A stretch of 13,006 nt of DNA from CALBLZ01 sp041917855 (lineage in GTDB: Bacteria > Patescibacteriota > UBA1384 > CAILIB01), in assembly GCA_041917855.1 (NCBI GenBank), contig JAYRWT010000086.1:1-13006 (forward strand), given 5' to 3'. Positions 1 through 5,802 of the stretch are shown one piece after another (the first letter of the stretch is position 1; every line of letters starts with the position of its first letter). The notes under the pieces were generated by a model. It ran no database searches, was not told where the DNA came from, and was given only the letters and a program-made list of their open reading frames with translations. A program made the position numbers and the translations under genes.

Positions 1-10
1 AACCATGCGT

Positions 11-87
11 AGCGGGGTAGAGCAGTCCGGTAGCTCGTCTGGCTCATAACCAGAAGGTCGGTGGTTCAAATCCATCCCCCGCCACCA
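11..87 (+). tRNA. Initiator tRNA-Met (CAU), CCA encoded
   Basis: The full cloverleaf can be drawn by eye. The acceptor arms are 11-17 and 77-83, the D stem 20-23/33-36, the anticodon stem 38-42/50-54 with loop CTCATAA and anticodon CAT at 45-47, the T stem 60-64/72-76, the discriminator A84 and the encoded CCA 85-87. Initiator traits are the unpaired first acceptor position (A1·C72), the A11:U24 D-stem pair and close overall likeness to the E. coli initiator. Two departures stand out. The 1·72 mismatch is A·C rather than the usual C·A. The anticodon stem has U29-A41 in place of the first of the three G-C pairs. The promoter lies outside the window. A structured trailer starts within the CCA. 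Confidence 0.95.
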
Positions 88-166
88 AAGAAAAAGAACG
101 TTCCAGTTTCTAGGTCCTCGGATACTGCGTATCCTGCGGATGAAACCTACACGTTCTTTTTCTTTG
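86..166 (+). ncRNA. Structured tRNA-trailer element, copy 1
   Basis: This stretch follows the initiator tRNA with no gap and uses the last two bases of its CCA. P1 is a perfect 16-bp helix, 86-101 (CAAAGAAAAAGAACGT) with 151-166. Inside it lie P2 (106-110/142-146), P3 (115-117/138-140) and P4 (120-125/129-134, loop TGC). Copy 2 at 2174-2258 has the same layout. Its P1 tip and P4 have different bases but stay paired, and the unpaired TC before P4 and TGC after it are the same. The 3' arm is U-rich, so it could act as a terminator, as a 3'-end processing signal, or as both. I do not recognise a named RNA family. Confidence 0.72.
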
Positions 167-270
167 AGAGGGATGAAACCTACGATCTGTCTTTTTTCTT
201 TGAGAGGGATGAAACCTACGATCTGTCTTTTTCTTTGGAGAGGCTGAAGTCCTCACTCTCTTTTTCTTTG
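167..270 (+). repeat. Tandem 3'-half copies of the trailer element (three units)
   Basis: There are three head-to-tail units at 167-202, 203-237 and 238-270. The first two are identical apart from one T in the final tract. They read as GAGAGGGATGAAACCTACG followed by a pyrimidine tract ending CTTTG. They match the 3' half of the trailer element, and unit 1 is nearly the same as the 3' half of copy 2 on the other strand. The third is a variant (TGAAGTCCTCACTCTC plus T tract) that is also the last unit of the other array. It can form an imperfect hairpin, GAGAG 238-242 with CTCTC 256-260, followed by a U run. The units lack the 5' arm needed for the long helix. Confidence 0.75.
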
Positions 271-319
271 CTTAGCCTGAGGTTCAGTTACAATACCTAT
301 ATCTAATCCTTATGGAGGT
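267..319 (+). promoter_or_regulatory. Possible promoter and Shine-Dalgarno site of the M16 peptidase gene
   Basis: TACAAT at 289-294 is a fair -10 box. The matching -35 is poorly defined and would fall on the CTTTGC end of the repeat array near 266-273. GGAGGT at 314-319 is a strong ribosome binding site but leaves only 2 nt before the ATG at 322, which is unusually tight. Confidence 0.4.
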
Positions 320-321
320 AT

Positions 322-1593
322 ATGGTCACATTTCCTCGGCCGGTACTGACTCGCTTGGCTAATGGCATGCGGTACATCTACGTGCACGTGCCGCACTCGA
401 ATTTTGTCTACACCTCGCTGCTGGGGGTTGCTGGACGGAGGTCAGAACACTGGGACGAGATAGGCTCCGCGCACTTTCTGGAGCACCTATTCTTTGGAGG
501 TACCGAGCGCTTCCCATCGCCTATCTTACTGAACGATAGGGTTGATGAGCTTGGGGTGCGTAGGGGAGGTAGCACCTCGCCTGAGTACGTGAACTACTGG
601 TCGAGGGCATTACCAGAGCATGCGGAAGTTGCCGCTGATTTTGTCTCGGATATATTCTTGCACTCTCGTTTAACAGAAGATGATATCAAGCGTGAGCAGG
701 GGGTAATTGGCACAGAGGTGCGCTGGAATAAAGACCAGCCTGTGCGCTACCTCTCCTATCTGTTGCGGCAGCTTTCCCTGCCTAACCAACTAGTTGGAAC
801 CACAATTCTAGATGAGGAATCTCGTCTGCTGGATAAAAACGGAGACTCGCTGAGGGCATTTCGATCTCGGTTATATGGCAAGGAGAACTTTATGGCTGTG
901 GTGGCCGGGCCGCTTGCCGAGCCTGACGCAAGGGTTCTGGCAGAAAAATACTACGGTACTAACGAGTACGTATCAGTAGAGCCGATTGCCGCGTTCGATT
1001 CCCCAGTGTTTACCCCAGAAAAAGTATTCCGCCACGAGGTGCGCGAGGTTGACCAGTCACACCTTGGTATTTGGTGGGAGGGCTTTGCGCATAGTCACGA
1101 GCTGTCTTCAAGCTTTACCGTGCTCGGCCCAATCTTGGCCAATAAGCAAAACTCACGGCTAGGTAAGATTTTGCGCCTGGAGCGCAACATTGTGTACGAG
1201 ATGCCACAGTTTGGTAATAATGCTCGTCACGATTACGGCTTCCTGAGCTTGACCATGCGCCTAAAAAACGAGAGCGACCTACAAGAGTCGTACGAGACTG
1301 CTCTTGCAGAAATCGCCAAGATTGCTGAACAGGGGGTAGCGGAGCAGGAGGTAACTACTGCAAAAGCGTTGCACAGGGCTAACTTCTTATACAACCGCGA
1401 GAGTATGGAAGAGTTAACGCTCGATTTGGCCACTGATCACCTTTGGTCGGACACTCCGATCTCTCTTGAAGAAAAACTGGCACGGGTAGATCTGGTTACA
1501 GCTGAGCAGGTCCAACTGGCAGCTCGTCACCTTCTTTCTAAGCAGCAGAAAGTGGTGGTAATCAGTAAAACGACCGGGACGTTAGTGGTCTAG
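322..1593 (+). CDS. M16 family (insulinase/processing-peptidase-like) zinc metalloprotease
   Basis: The 423-aa protein has the inverted zinc motif HxxEH as HFLEH at residues 51-55, with zinc ligands H51 and H55 and catalytic E54. The third ligand fits E132 in TEVRWNKDQP, at the family's usual spacing of about 76 residues. An N-terminal catalytic half is followed by a C-terminal half that lacks the motif, the length expected for single-chain M16B peptidases. No signal peptide or membrane helix is visible, so it should act in the cytoplasm on peptides or unfolded substrates that cannot be named from sequence. The start follows a GGAGGT box and opens with the PVLTRLANGMR segment normal for the family. 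The gene is convergent with the phosphoesterase and the two stop codons overlap. Confidence 0.92.
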   Translation: MVTFPRPVLTRLANGMRYIYVHVPHSNFVYTSLLGVAGRRSEHWDEIGSAHFLEHLFFGGTERFPSPILLNDRVDELGVRRGGSTSPEYVNYWSRALPEHAEVAADFVSDIFLHSRLTEDDIKREQGVIGTEVRWNKDQPVRYLSYLLRQLSLPNQLVGTTILDEESRLLDKNGDSLRAFRSRLYGKENFMAVVAGPLAEPDARVLAEKYYGTNEYVSVEPIAAFDSPVFTPEKVFRHEVREVDQSHLGIWWEGFAHSHELSSSFTVLGPILANKQNSRLGKILRLERNIVYEMPQFGNNARHDYGFLSLTMRLKNESDLQESYETALAEIAKIAEQGVAEQEVTTAKALHRANFLYNRESMEELTLDLATDHLWSDTPISLEEKLARVDLVTAEQVQLAARHLLSKQQKVVVISKTTGTLVV

Positions 1594-2102
1594 AACTCAA
1601 TGTGTTCAACGGTATTTGAGTCTGTGTCGTAGATCATGAAGCTGCGTGTGCCAAAACGAGTGCCACAAAGTTCTCCTGGATTTGCCAAAAGAACATCATT
1701 CAGGACTTCGCTGCTCTGTTTGTGATTGTGCCCAAAGAAGACAGCGTCAAACTGGCCAGAAAGTGCAGAAATACGAGCGATCTGCGGGTAGTGGGTCAGA
1801 AATAGCTTCCTACCTTCTAGTTCAAGCTCCATAAAATCTCCCTGTGCAACTTCAAAAGCAGGCGAGCCATCCGGGGCGTTTTTACCCTCGGTCATACGGT
1901 AGCCCTGGAGCTTGTCGCCGTCGTTGTTGCCCCACACGCCAAACCACTTTATCTCACTGTCTGCCAAAATGCTCGTCATGAAGGGGGCACAGAAGTCGCC
2001 GAGGTGCAGACCAGTAGTAATGCCGCGCTCCTTAACAAGGGAGATAGCGGTATTGAGCGCCTCTACGTGATCGTGACTATCGGAAAAGATTGCAATTTTC
2101 AT
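1590..2102 (-). CDS. YfcE/MJ0936-like calcineurin-type metallophosphoesterase
   Basis: The 170-aa protein carries all the metal-binding motifs of the small bacterial and archaeal phosphodiesterases: D8xH10 (FSDSH), G-D36, GNND at 58-61, H104 (THYP) and GHNH at 124-127. It should be a soluble two-metal phosphodiesterase with no certain natural substrate. The length fits the YfcE/MJ0936/Vps29-like group. The ATG lies 6 nt after a perfect TATAAT, so transcription probably starts at or next to the A of the start codon and the message is leaderless. No Shine-Dalgarno box is present. The stop codon overlaps that of the convergent peptidase gene. A functional link between the two genes is not shown by the sequence. 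Confidence 0.93.
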   Translation of the reverse strand: MKIAIFSDSHDHVEALNTAISLVKERGITTGLHLGDFCAPFMTSILADSEIKWFGVWGNNDGDKLQGYRMTEGKNAPDGSPAFEVAQGDFMELELEGRKLFLTHYPQIARISALSGQFDAVFFGHNHKQSSEVLNDVLLANPGELCGTRFGTRSFMIYDTDSNTVEHIEF

Positions 2103-2108
2103 AGCTGA

Positions 2109-2139
2109 ATTATAGCAAAGACTTGCAGTCTTCTTACAA
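2109..2139 (-). promoter_or_regulatory. Extended -10 promoter of the phosphoesterase gene with an internal dyad
   Basis: On the minus strand the sequence reads TGCTATAAT, an extended -10 with TATAAT at 2114-2109. TTGTAA at 2139-2134, 19 nt upstream, is a weak -35 that overlaps the end of the repeat array. Between them lies a perfect 6-bp dyad, AAGACT-tgc-AGTCTT (2118-2132), a possible operator. Confidence 0.65.
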
Positions 2140-2173
2140 AGAAAAAAGAGAGTGAGGACTTCATCCGCCCTAA
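2137..2173 (-). repeat. Single 3'-half unit after trailer copy 2
   Basis: Read on the minus strand, this 37-nt unit carries GATGAAGTCCTCACTCTC followed by a T tract ending CTTTG. It matches the final unit of the array at 238-270 almost base for base, although the opening bases differ. It separates the trailer element from the phosphoesterase promoter. Confidence 0.7.
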
Positions 2174-2258
2174 CAAAGAAAAAAGACAGATCGCAGGTTT
2201 CATCCGCAGAAACGAAGTTTCGAGGACCAGAAACCGGAGAGGCTGTCTTTTTTCTTTG
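2174..2258 (-). ncRNA. Structured tRNA-trailer element, copy 2
   Basis: Minus-strand counterpart of the element at 86-166, placed in the same way after a CAU tRNA and also starting at the second C of the CCA. P1 pairs 2258-2243 with 2189-2174, a perfect 16 bp. P2 is GGTTTC/GAAACC (2235-2230/2201-2196), P3 is TCC/GGA (2226-2224/2205-2203), and P4 is GAAAC-TTC-GTTTC (2221-2209). P4 in copy 1 is GGATAC/GTATCC, so the helix is kept by paired changes. The inner P1 bases also change together. The joining bases TC, TGC and T are conserved. Confidence 0.72.
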
Positions 2259-2331
2259 GTGGCAGGGGCGGGATTTGAACCCGCGACCAATGGCTTATGA
2301 GTCCACTGCTCTACCCCTGAGCTACCCTGCC
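2257..2331 (-). tRNA. CAU-anticodon tRNA: elongator tRNA-Met or tRNA-Ile2
   Basis: Read on the minus strand, the acceptor arms are GGCAGGG (2331-2325) and CCCTGCC (2267-2261), with discriminator A2260 and CCA 2259-2257 encoded. The D stem is GCTC/GAGC, the anticodon loop CTCATAA, and the T stem GCGGG/CCCGC. The acceptor is fully paired, so it is not an initiator. The CAU anticodon fits either elongator methionine or the AUA-reading isoleucine tRNA, whose C34 is modified to lysidine by TilS. The CTCATAA loop is also seen in tRNA-Ile2. The pair closing the anticodon loop would be an A·G mismatch. Identity is left open. Confidence 0.88.
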
Positions 2332-2352
2332 TAACGCATTCCAAGTTATCAG

Positions 2353-2370
2353 AAAAAAACCAGATTGGCC
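2353..2370 (-). terminator. Weak possible terminator after the surface operon
   Basis: The 73-nt gap between the last operon gene and the tRNA contains, on the minus strand, a small stem GGCCA-atc-TGGTT with two G·U pairs, merging into a run of seven T (2359-2353). The stem is weak, so reading on into the tRNA is possible. A small dyad TTATG-gga-CATAA lies just upstream. I see no convincing tRNA promoter in the gap. Confidence 0.3.
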
Positions 2371-2404
2371 ATCCTTTATGTCCCATAACAGACTACCGCA
2401 TTTT

Positions 2405-3436
2405 CTACTTACTCGGGCAGGATGGAATAATAATGCGCTGTACCGGTCCCTTATTGCCGTTCTTGGCCACAGAACGAATATGGAAATAGTAGATATCACC
2501 AGGTTTTGTTGGAAGATCGATGCTCGTGGAAACACTCTGCGTTGGCGGATCAGCAACATCTGGCTGCGTACCCCAAGAGTACTCAAACCTGTTTACTCCT
2601 ACCTGGGTTAGCCACTGGAAGGATGTAGTGAGTGCACTAGTACAGAGTTCGTCAGGCGAGTAGTTGGTGCTTACAACGCTAACAGGGGCGGGAACAAAGC
2701 TTTTTTCGGGTGTTGGCTGGTCTACATCTGGAGTTAGTAGCGTGGCAACGCCAACCGGAGTAGCATTACGATCTTCACGTGCAACTACTCCCAGGGTAAT
2801 GCCTCGTGTACTCTTAAGTACTTCACGCGTATCGGCTAAGTTTTTGGTGGCACTAACTGCCTTGGCATGAGCTGTCTCACGAATAATCGAAAAGTTTGCA
2901 GTGCCCTCGGCTTTGGCAATAAACCAAATGGTAGCTAGCTTACCAATCTGCTTTGTTACCGCCTCGGTTGGGATCGTACATGCAAAGCTGATCAGCCCCT
3001 TGTTTGGCTCGCTAGTTTTATTACGCACGCCAATGCAGGCGGAGTCGTTAGTGTTGATGTTATCAATAGTGATCATGTGTGAGGGGTAGTGGATCTGCAC
3101 GGTAACCTCCTGTAGGGGAACTCCACCGTTATCGACCATTACATCAAGAGAATCCCGCTGACCAACCAAATACTGGGTACGCGAGTCAATAGGCGTAGCG
3201 GCAGCTAGATACAGAGATGCCACCCGACCGGCATCACTTGGATTGTTAGCAACGGTAGGGCGCTGCTCAGACAGGCTCTGTAGCTGCAGGGAGCCAGAAA
3301 TTAAGATAAGCAGTACTAGTGCGCCAATGGCCCCCAGCGTAATCCGCTGGTTCTCTGTTGTAGACTGCGCTCGCTCGTAGCCCTTTTTGGCAGCAAGCTG
3401 CAGCTTTTGCATCTCGAGTTTAGGTGAAATACGCAT
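2405..3436 (-). CDS. Membrane-anchored protein with cohesin-like and FN3-like modules
   Basis: The 343-aa protein has a short basic cytoplasmic start, one membrane helix at about 32-50 and an extracellular remainder. Residues about 88-190 resemble the cohesin-like modules of the genes at 5803 and 7003. They share a VDNGG strand, a YPS strand, a Cys pair C134/C153 in the same strands, and an AKAEGTANFSI strand. This copy lacks the LANDG(Q/K)G signature. After a proline-rich linker (about 235-255), residues 256-343 look like a fibronectin type III or related beta-sandwich with one Cys near each end (C265, C340). The start codon overlaps the upstream stop as TAATG, so translation is probably coupled. 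It is the last gene of the operon. The likely role is a surface anchor or docking site, inferred from the modules. Confidence 0.85.
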   Translation of the reverse strand: MRISPKLEMQKLQLAAKKGYERAQSTTENQRITLGAIGALVLLILISGSLQLQSLSEQRPTVANNPSDAGRVASLYLAAATPIDSRTQYLVGQRDSLDVMVDNGGVPLQEVTVQIHYPSHMITIDNINTNDSACIGVRNKTSEPNKGLISFACTIPTEAVTKQIGKLATIWFIAKAEGTANFSIIRETAHAKAVSATKNLADTREVLKSTRGITLGVVAREDRNATPVGVATLLTPDVDQPTPEKSFVPAPVSVVSTNYSPDELCTSALTTSFQWLTQVGVNRFEYSWGTQPDVADPPTQSVSTSIDLPTKPGDIYYFHIRSVAKNGNKGPVQRIIIPSCPSK

Positions 3437-4512
3437 TAGTCGGCGATTACAAAGGCGAGTGGTTTTCCAGCGGCCAGCGTGTCTTGAATGGTAACGGTAA
3501 GGTGGCTAGATCCTGTGGGACTCGTTACCTTTGCAATCAGCGGCGTCTCCGAGCGTGGTTTCTGTAATTCACCCTCTGCCCAACTTACAAGCTCCGGCGC
3601 TACAAGGCGCTGTTTTTCATCGGTTGTGCGGCCTGCGGCCTGAAAGTATCCAGTAGTAGCAATCACACCCATACCACTCTTTATAATATCGCTACTGGCA
3701 GTGAGCAATCTATCGCTAAAACTTTTACCCACAACTAGAGTGCCTAAGAGTCTTGAGCCTTTTGTAATTGGTACTGCGTAAATTGTAGCGGGCACACCAT
3801 CTTCGGTATAGCCAAGTCCAGAAATAGATTTCCCACTAAATACAGGAGCAAGCCAAGGCATGCTATTTTGTATCAAGTCTCCACTGACGTTTGCGGAATG
3901 ACCGCGCGCAATAACAGCGCCGCTACCGTCAGTAAGAATTAATAGCTGAAGCTCACTGTTTACGAGCTCACGACGCAGAATGTTGTAGGCGGCTTTTTGA
4001 TCGCCACCTGCGGTGAGGGGGAGGATCTCCTCACTGGCAACCAGTTTGTCCCCAGTTTGCACAAGACGCGTTCTCACGGTCTCAAGGTAGTTTTTTAGCA
4101 AGGCGCTCCTGCTTGCTGCATTCTTAGTGTTTGCATTTGCTACGCCGTATACGTACCCAGTTGTGGCTAAGGGGAGAACGATGGCAAGTGCAACGCCGAA
4201 TACGAGTACTCGACGGGTAGCTTTAATTGGGACGAGCTGCGTACTCCAGAGTTCATACACAATAAAGCCCAGTACAACGAGTATTACGCTAACGATCAGC
4301 CAGTGCAGGCGATACACCTGGGCAGCAAAGAATCCCACCAAACCAAGAGCTAGTACGAGAGCGGTGAGGCCAAAAAATACTGAGAGCTTTTTCTTTTTGG
4401 CATAACGGTAGAGCGCCCAAGCACCCAGTACGCAAACGAGCAAAATACAAGCCCCCAAACTGGTGCTTAGCCACAGGCCAAAGAAATTAGGTAAAGTGAG
4501 CATGCCCCCCAC
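3436..4512 (-). CDS. Four-helix membrane protein with extracellular Cache-like sensor domain
   Basis: Up to 358 aa. Four hydrophobic helices at about 10-33, 43-65, 69-88 and 100-124 are followed by a large domain, apparently outside the cell, from 125 to the end. That domain starts with a long helix (SALLKNYLETVRTRL). It then has the strand pattern of a Cache/PAS-like ligand sensor: LLILTDGSGAVIARG, a PWLAPVFSGKS helix, ATIYAVPITKGSRLLGTLVVG. No histidine kinase, GGDEF or methyl-accepting domain follows, so any signal must pass through partners or the domain serves adhesion. The start could be GTG at 4512 or ATG at 4503 (MLTLPNFF); no clean ribosome site decides. It lies 7 nt after the coiled-coil gene and its stop overlaps the next start. 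Confidence 0.8.
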   Translation of the reverse strand: MGGMLTLPNFFGLWLSTSLGACILLVCVLGAWALYRYAKKKKLSVFFGLTALVLALGLVGFFAAQVYRLHWLIVSVILVVLGFIVYELWSTQLVPIKATRRVLVFGVALAIVLPLATTGYVYGVANANTKNAASRSALLKNYLETVRTRLVQTGDKLVASEEILPLTAGGDQKAAYNILRRELVNSELQLLILTDGSGAVIARGHSANVSGDLIQNSMPWLAPVFSGKSISGLGYTEDGVPATIYAVPITKGSRLLGTLVVGKSFSDRLLTASSDIIKSGMGVIATTGYFQAAGRTTDEKQRLVAPELVSWAEGELQKPRSETPLIAKVTSPTGSSHLTVTIQDTLAAGKPLAFVIAD

Positions 4513-4519
4513 GCTAGAA

Positions 4520-5800
4520 TTATTTGAATGTCAGGCTGTCCACCATGCGCTTGAGTCGCTGGCCATCGTCAGTAGTAGGTGGTTCGTCCTTCACCCAGAC
4601 CTGGGTAATGCCAAGCTTGGTGCTAAAGTAGTAGCTTGTTCCAGAAGTTGCTGAGACCTCGCGCTGTGTCACTCGAACAGCGGGCTTACCCTTAAAGGTT
4701 ACTCGAGTTTCAGTTGCGTTGTTGAGGTAGGTTGCCTTATTTTGATCCCACCACTGATCAAGGGGAAGTACGACGCTATCGGGGATGCTAAACCTAAACA
4801 AGTAGCCGTTTTTGCGCAGGAACCACAAATTTGTACCACCAACTACACGTGACATATTGGTTGTGTTCTTTGGCCAGTCAATGCTAATGCCTAGATCGGG
4901 ATCATTAAGCGTTTCCCACTGGGTTTGCTCAAAGGGAACGTCCGCATAGGCTTCTCTGTAACGCTCCTGCTCAGCTCCTCCGGGCTGCTCTGACCCAGTT
5001 TGGATACCAGCCACACTACCCGCCTCACTACTCGGGGCAAGATATTTGTTCCAGCCAAAGTATCCGCCGGTAGCTAAAAGAGCGAATACAGCAAAGCGTA
5101 CAGCTACGCGCCTAAAGCCTCCTTTGTGCTTCTTTTTACGTATGCCATCAACTGCAGGGGATACAGCCTGTGCTGCCATTACTTCTGGAGACATGGTTGG
5201 AGCGCTGATATCCATTGCCTTCTGCTTTTTTGTCCTGCGTCTAAAAACAAACAGTAAACGACGACTCTTTGTTGGTACGTCTTCTTTTTCAGGGAAACTA
5301 TTAATACTTGGCGCTGTTGTGGCAACTGGTGTAGATTCGATGTCGACCTGGTTCTGCCAGAACGAGGTAGCATTGAACTCAACAGGTGTGAATAGAGGGG
5401 CAGTAGCGTCAGAAACTGAAGTCACGGGCATACTCGGCGCTGTATGAATCGGCGCGCTGGACGGTGCAATCGGCTGTGTTGGCGCTTGGAACAGCGGAGG
5501 GGTGGCGGTTGTAAGGCTTTGTAGTGGCTGTAGAGGGGGCTGTACTTGCTTAAGCGAAGAGAAGCTGCTCAGTAGCTGTTGGTACTGTTCTTGGTACTGC
5601 TGGTGCGTTGCTACAAGCTGCTGCTGGAGCATCTGATTTTCTTGCTCGGCCTGTGCCAGCTGCTGTTGCAACTGGTGGGTTTGGCCACCAATAAGCATCT
5701 CCTGCTGCAAACGAGCAAGTTCTGCTTGGGTCTGCTGCACCATAGCAGCATGGCGCTGCTGAAGCTGAGCGATTTGTTCAGAGAGGTTTGATTGGGACAT
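4520..5800 (-). CDS. Bitopic membrane protein: Gln-rich coiled coil, one TM helix, extracellular PsbP-like domain
   Basis: 426 aa. Residues 5-86 are a glutamine-rich coiled coil. A Pro/Thr/Ser-rich stretch (about 87-170) and two very basic patches (180-193, 221-231) follow. A single membrane helix lies at about 232-249. With no signal peptide and basic residues before the helix, the first 230 residues should be cytoplasmic. The last 140 residues (PDLGISIDWPKNT onward, with WFLRKNGYLFRFSI and VKDEPPTTDDGQRLKRMVDSLTF) resemble the PsbP/DUF1795-like alpha-beta fold, but this is a weak call from pattern alone. The start lies 2 nt after the upstream stop. It could connect the surface complex to something in the cytoplasm. 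Confidence 0.8.
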   Translation of the reverse strand: MSQSNLSEQIAQLQQRHAAMVQQTQAELARLQQEMLIGGQTHQLQQQLAQAEQENQMLQQQLVATHQQYQEQYQQLLSSFSSLKQVQPPLQPLQSLTTATPPLFQAPTQPIAPSSAPIHTAPSMPVTSVSDATAPLFTPVEFNATSFWQNQVDIESTPVATTAPSINSFPEKEDVPTKSRRLLFVFRRRTKKQKAMDISAPTMSPEVMAAQAVSPAVDGIRKKKHKGGFRRVAVRFAVFALLATGGYFGWNKYLAPSSEAGSVAGIQTGSEQPGGAEQERYREAYADVPFEQTQWETLNDPDLGISIDWPKNTTNMSRVVGGTNLWFLRKNGYLFRFSIPDSVVLPLDQWWDQNKATYLNNATETRVTFKGKPAVRVTQREVSATSGTSYYFSTKLGITQVWVKDEPPTTDDGQRLKRMVDSLTFK

Positions 5801-5802
5801 GC

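Noticed and set aside
167..270. CRISPR array
   Set aside because: The units follow one another without unique spacers, vary in length and sequence, and match the tRNA trailer element.
61..306. An 81-codon open frame on the plus strand
   Set aside because: It starts inside the tRNA and its Phe/Glu/Arg/Asp repeats are only the translation of the pyrimidine-rich repeat units.
2152..2334. A 60-codon plus-strand frame containing GRDLNPRPMAYESTALPLSYPA
   Set aside because: This is the well-known spurious peptide from reading the reverse strand of a tRNA gene.
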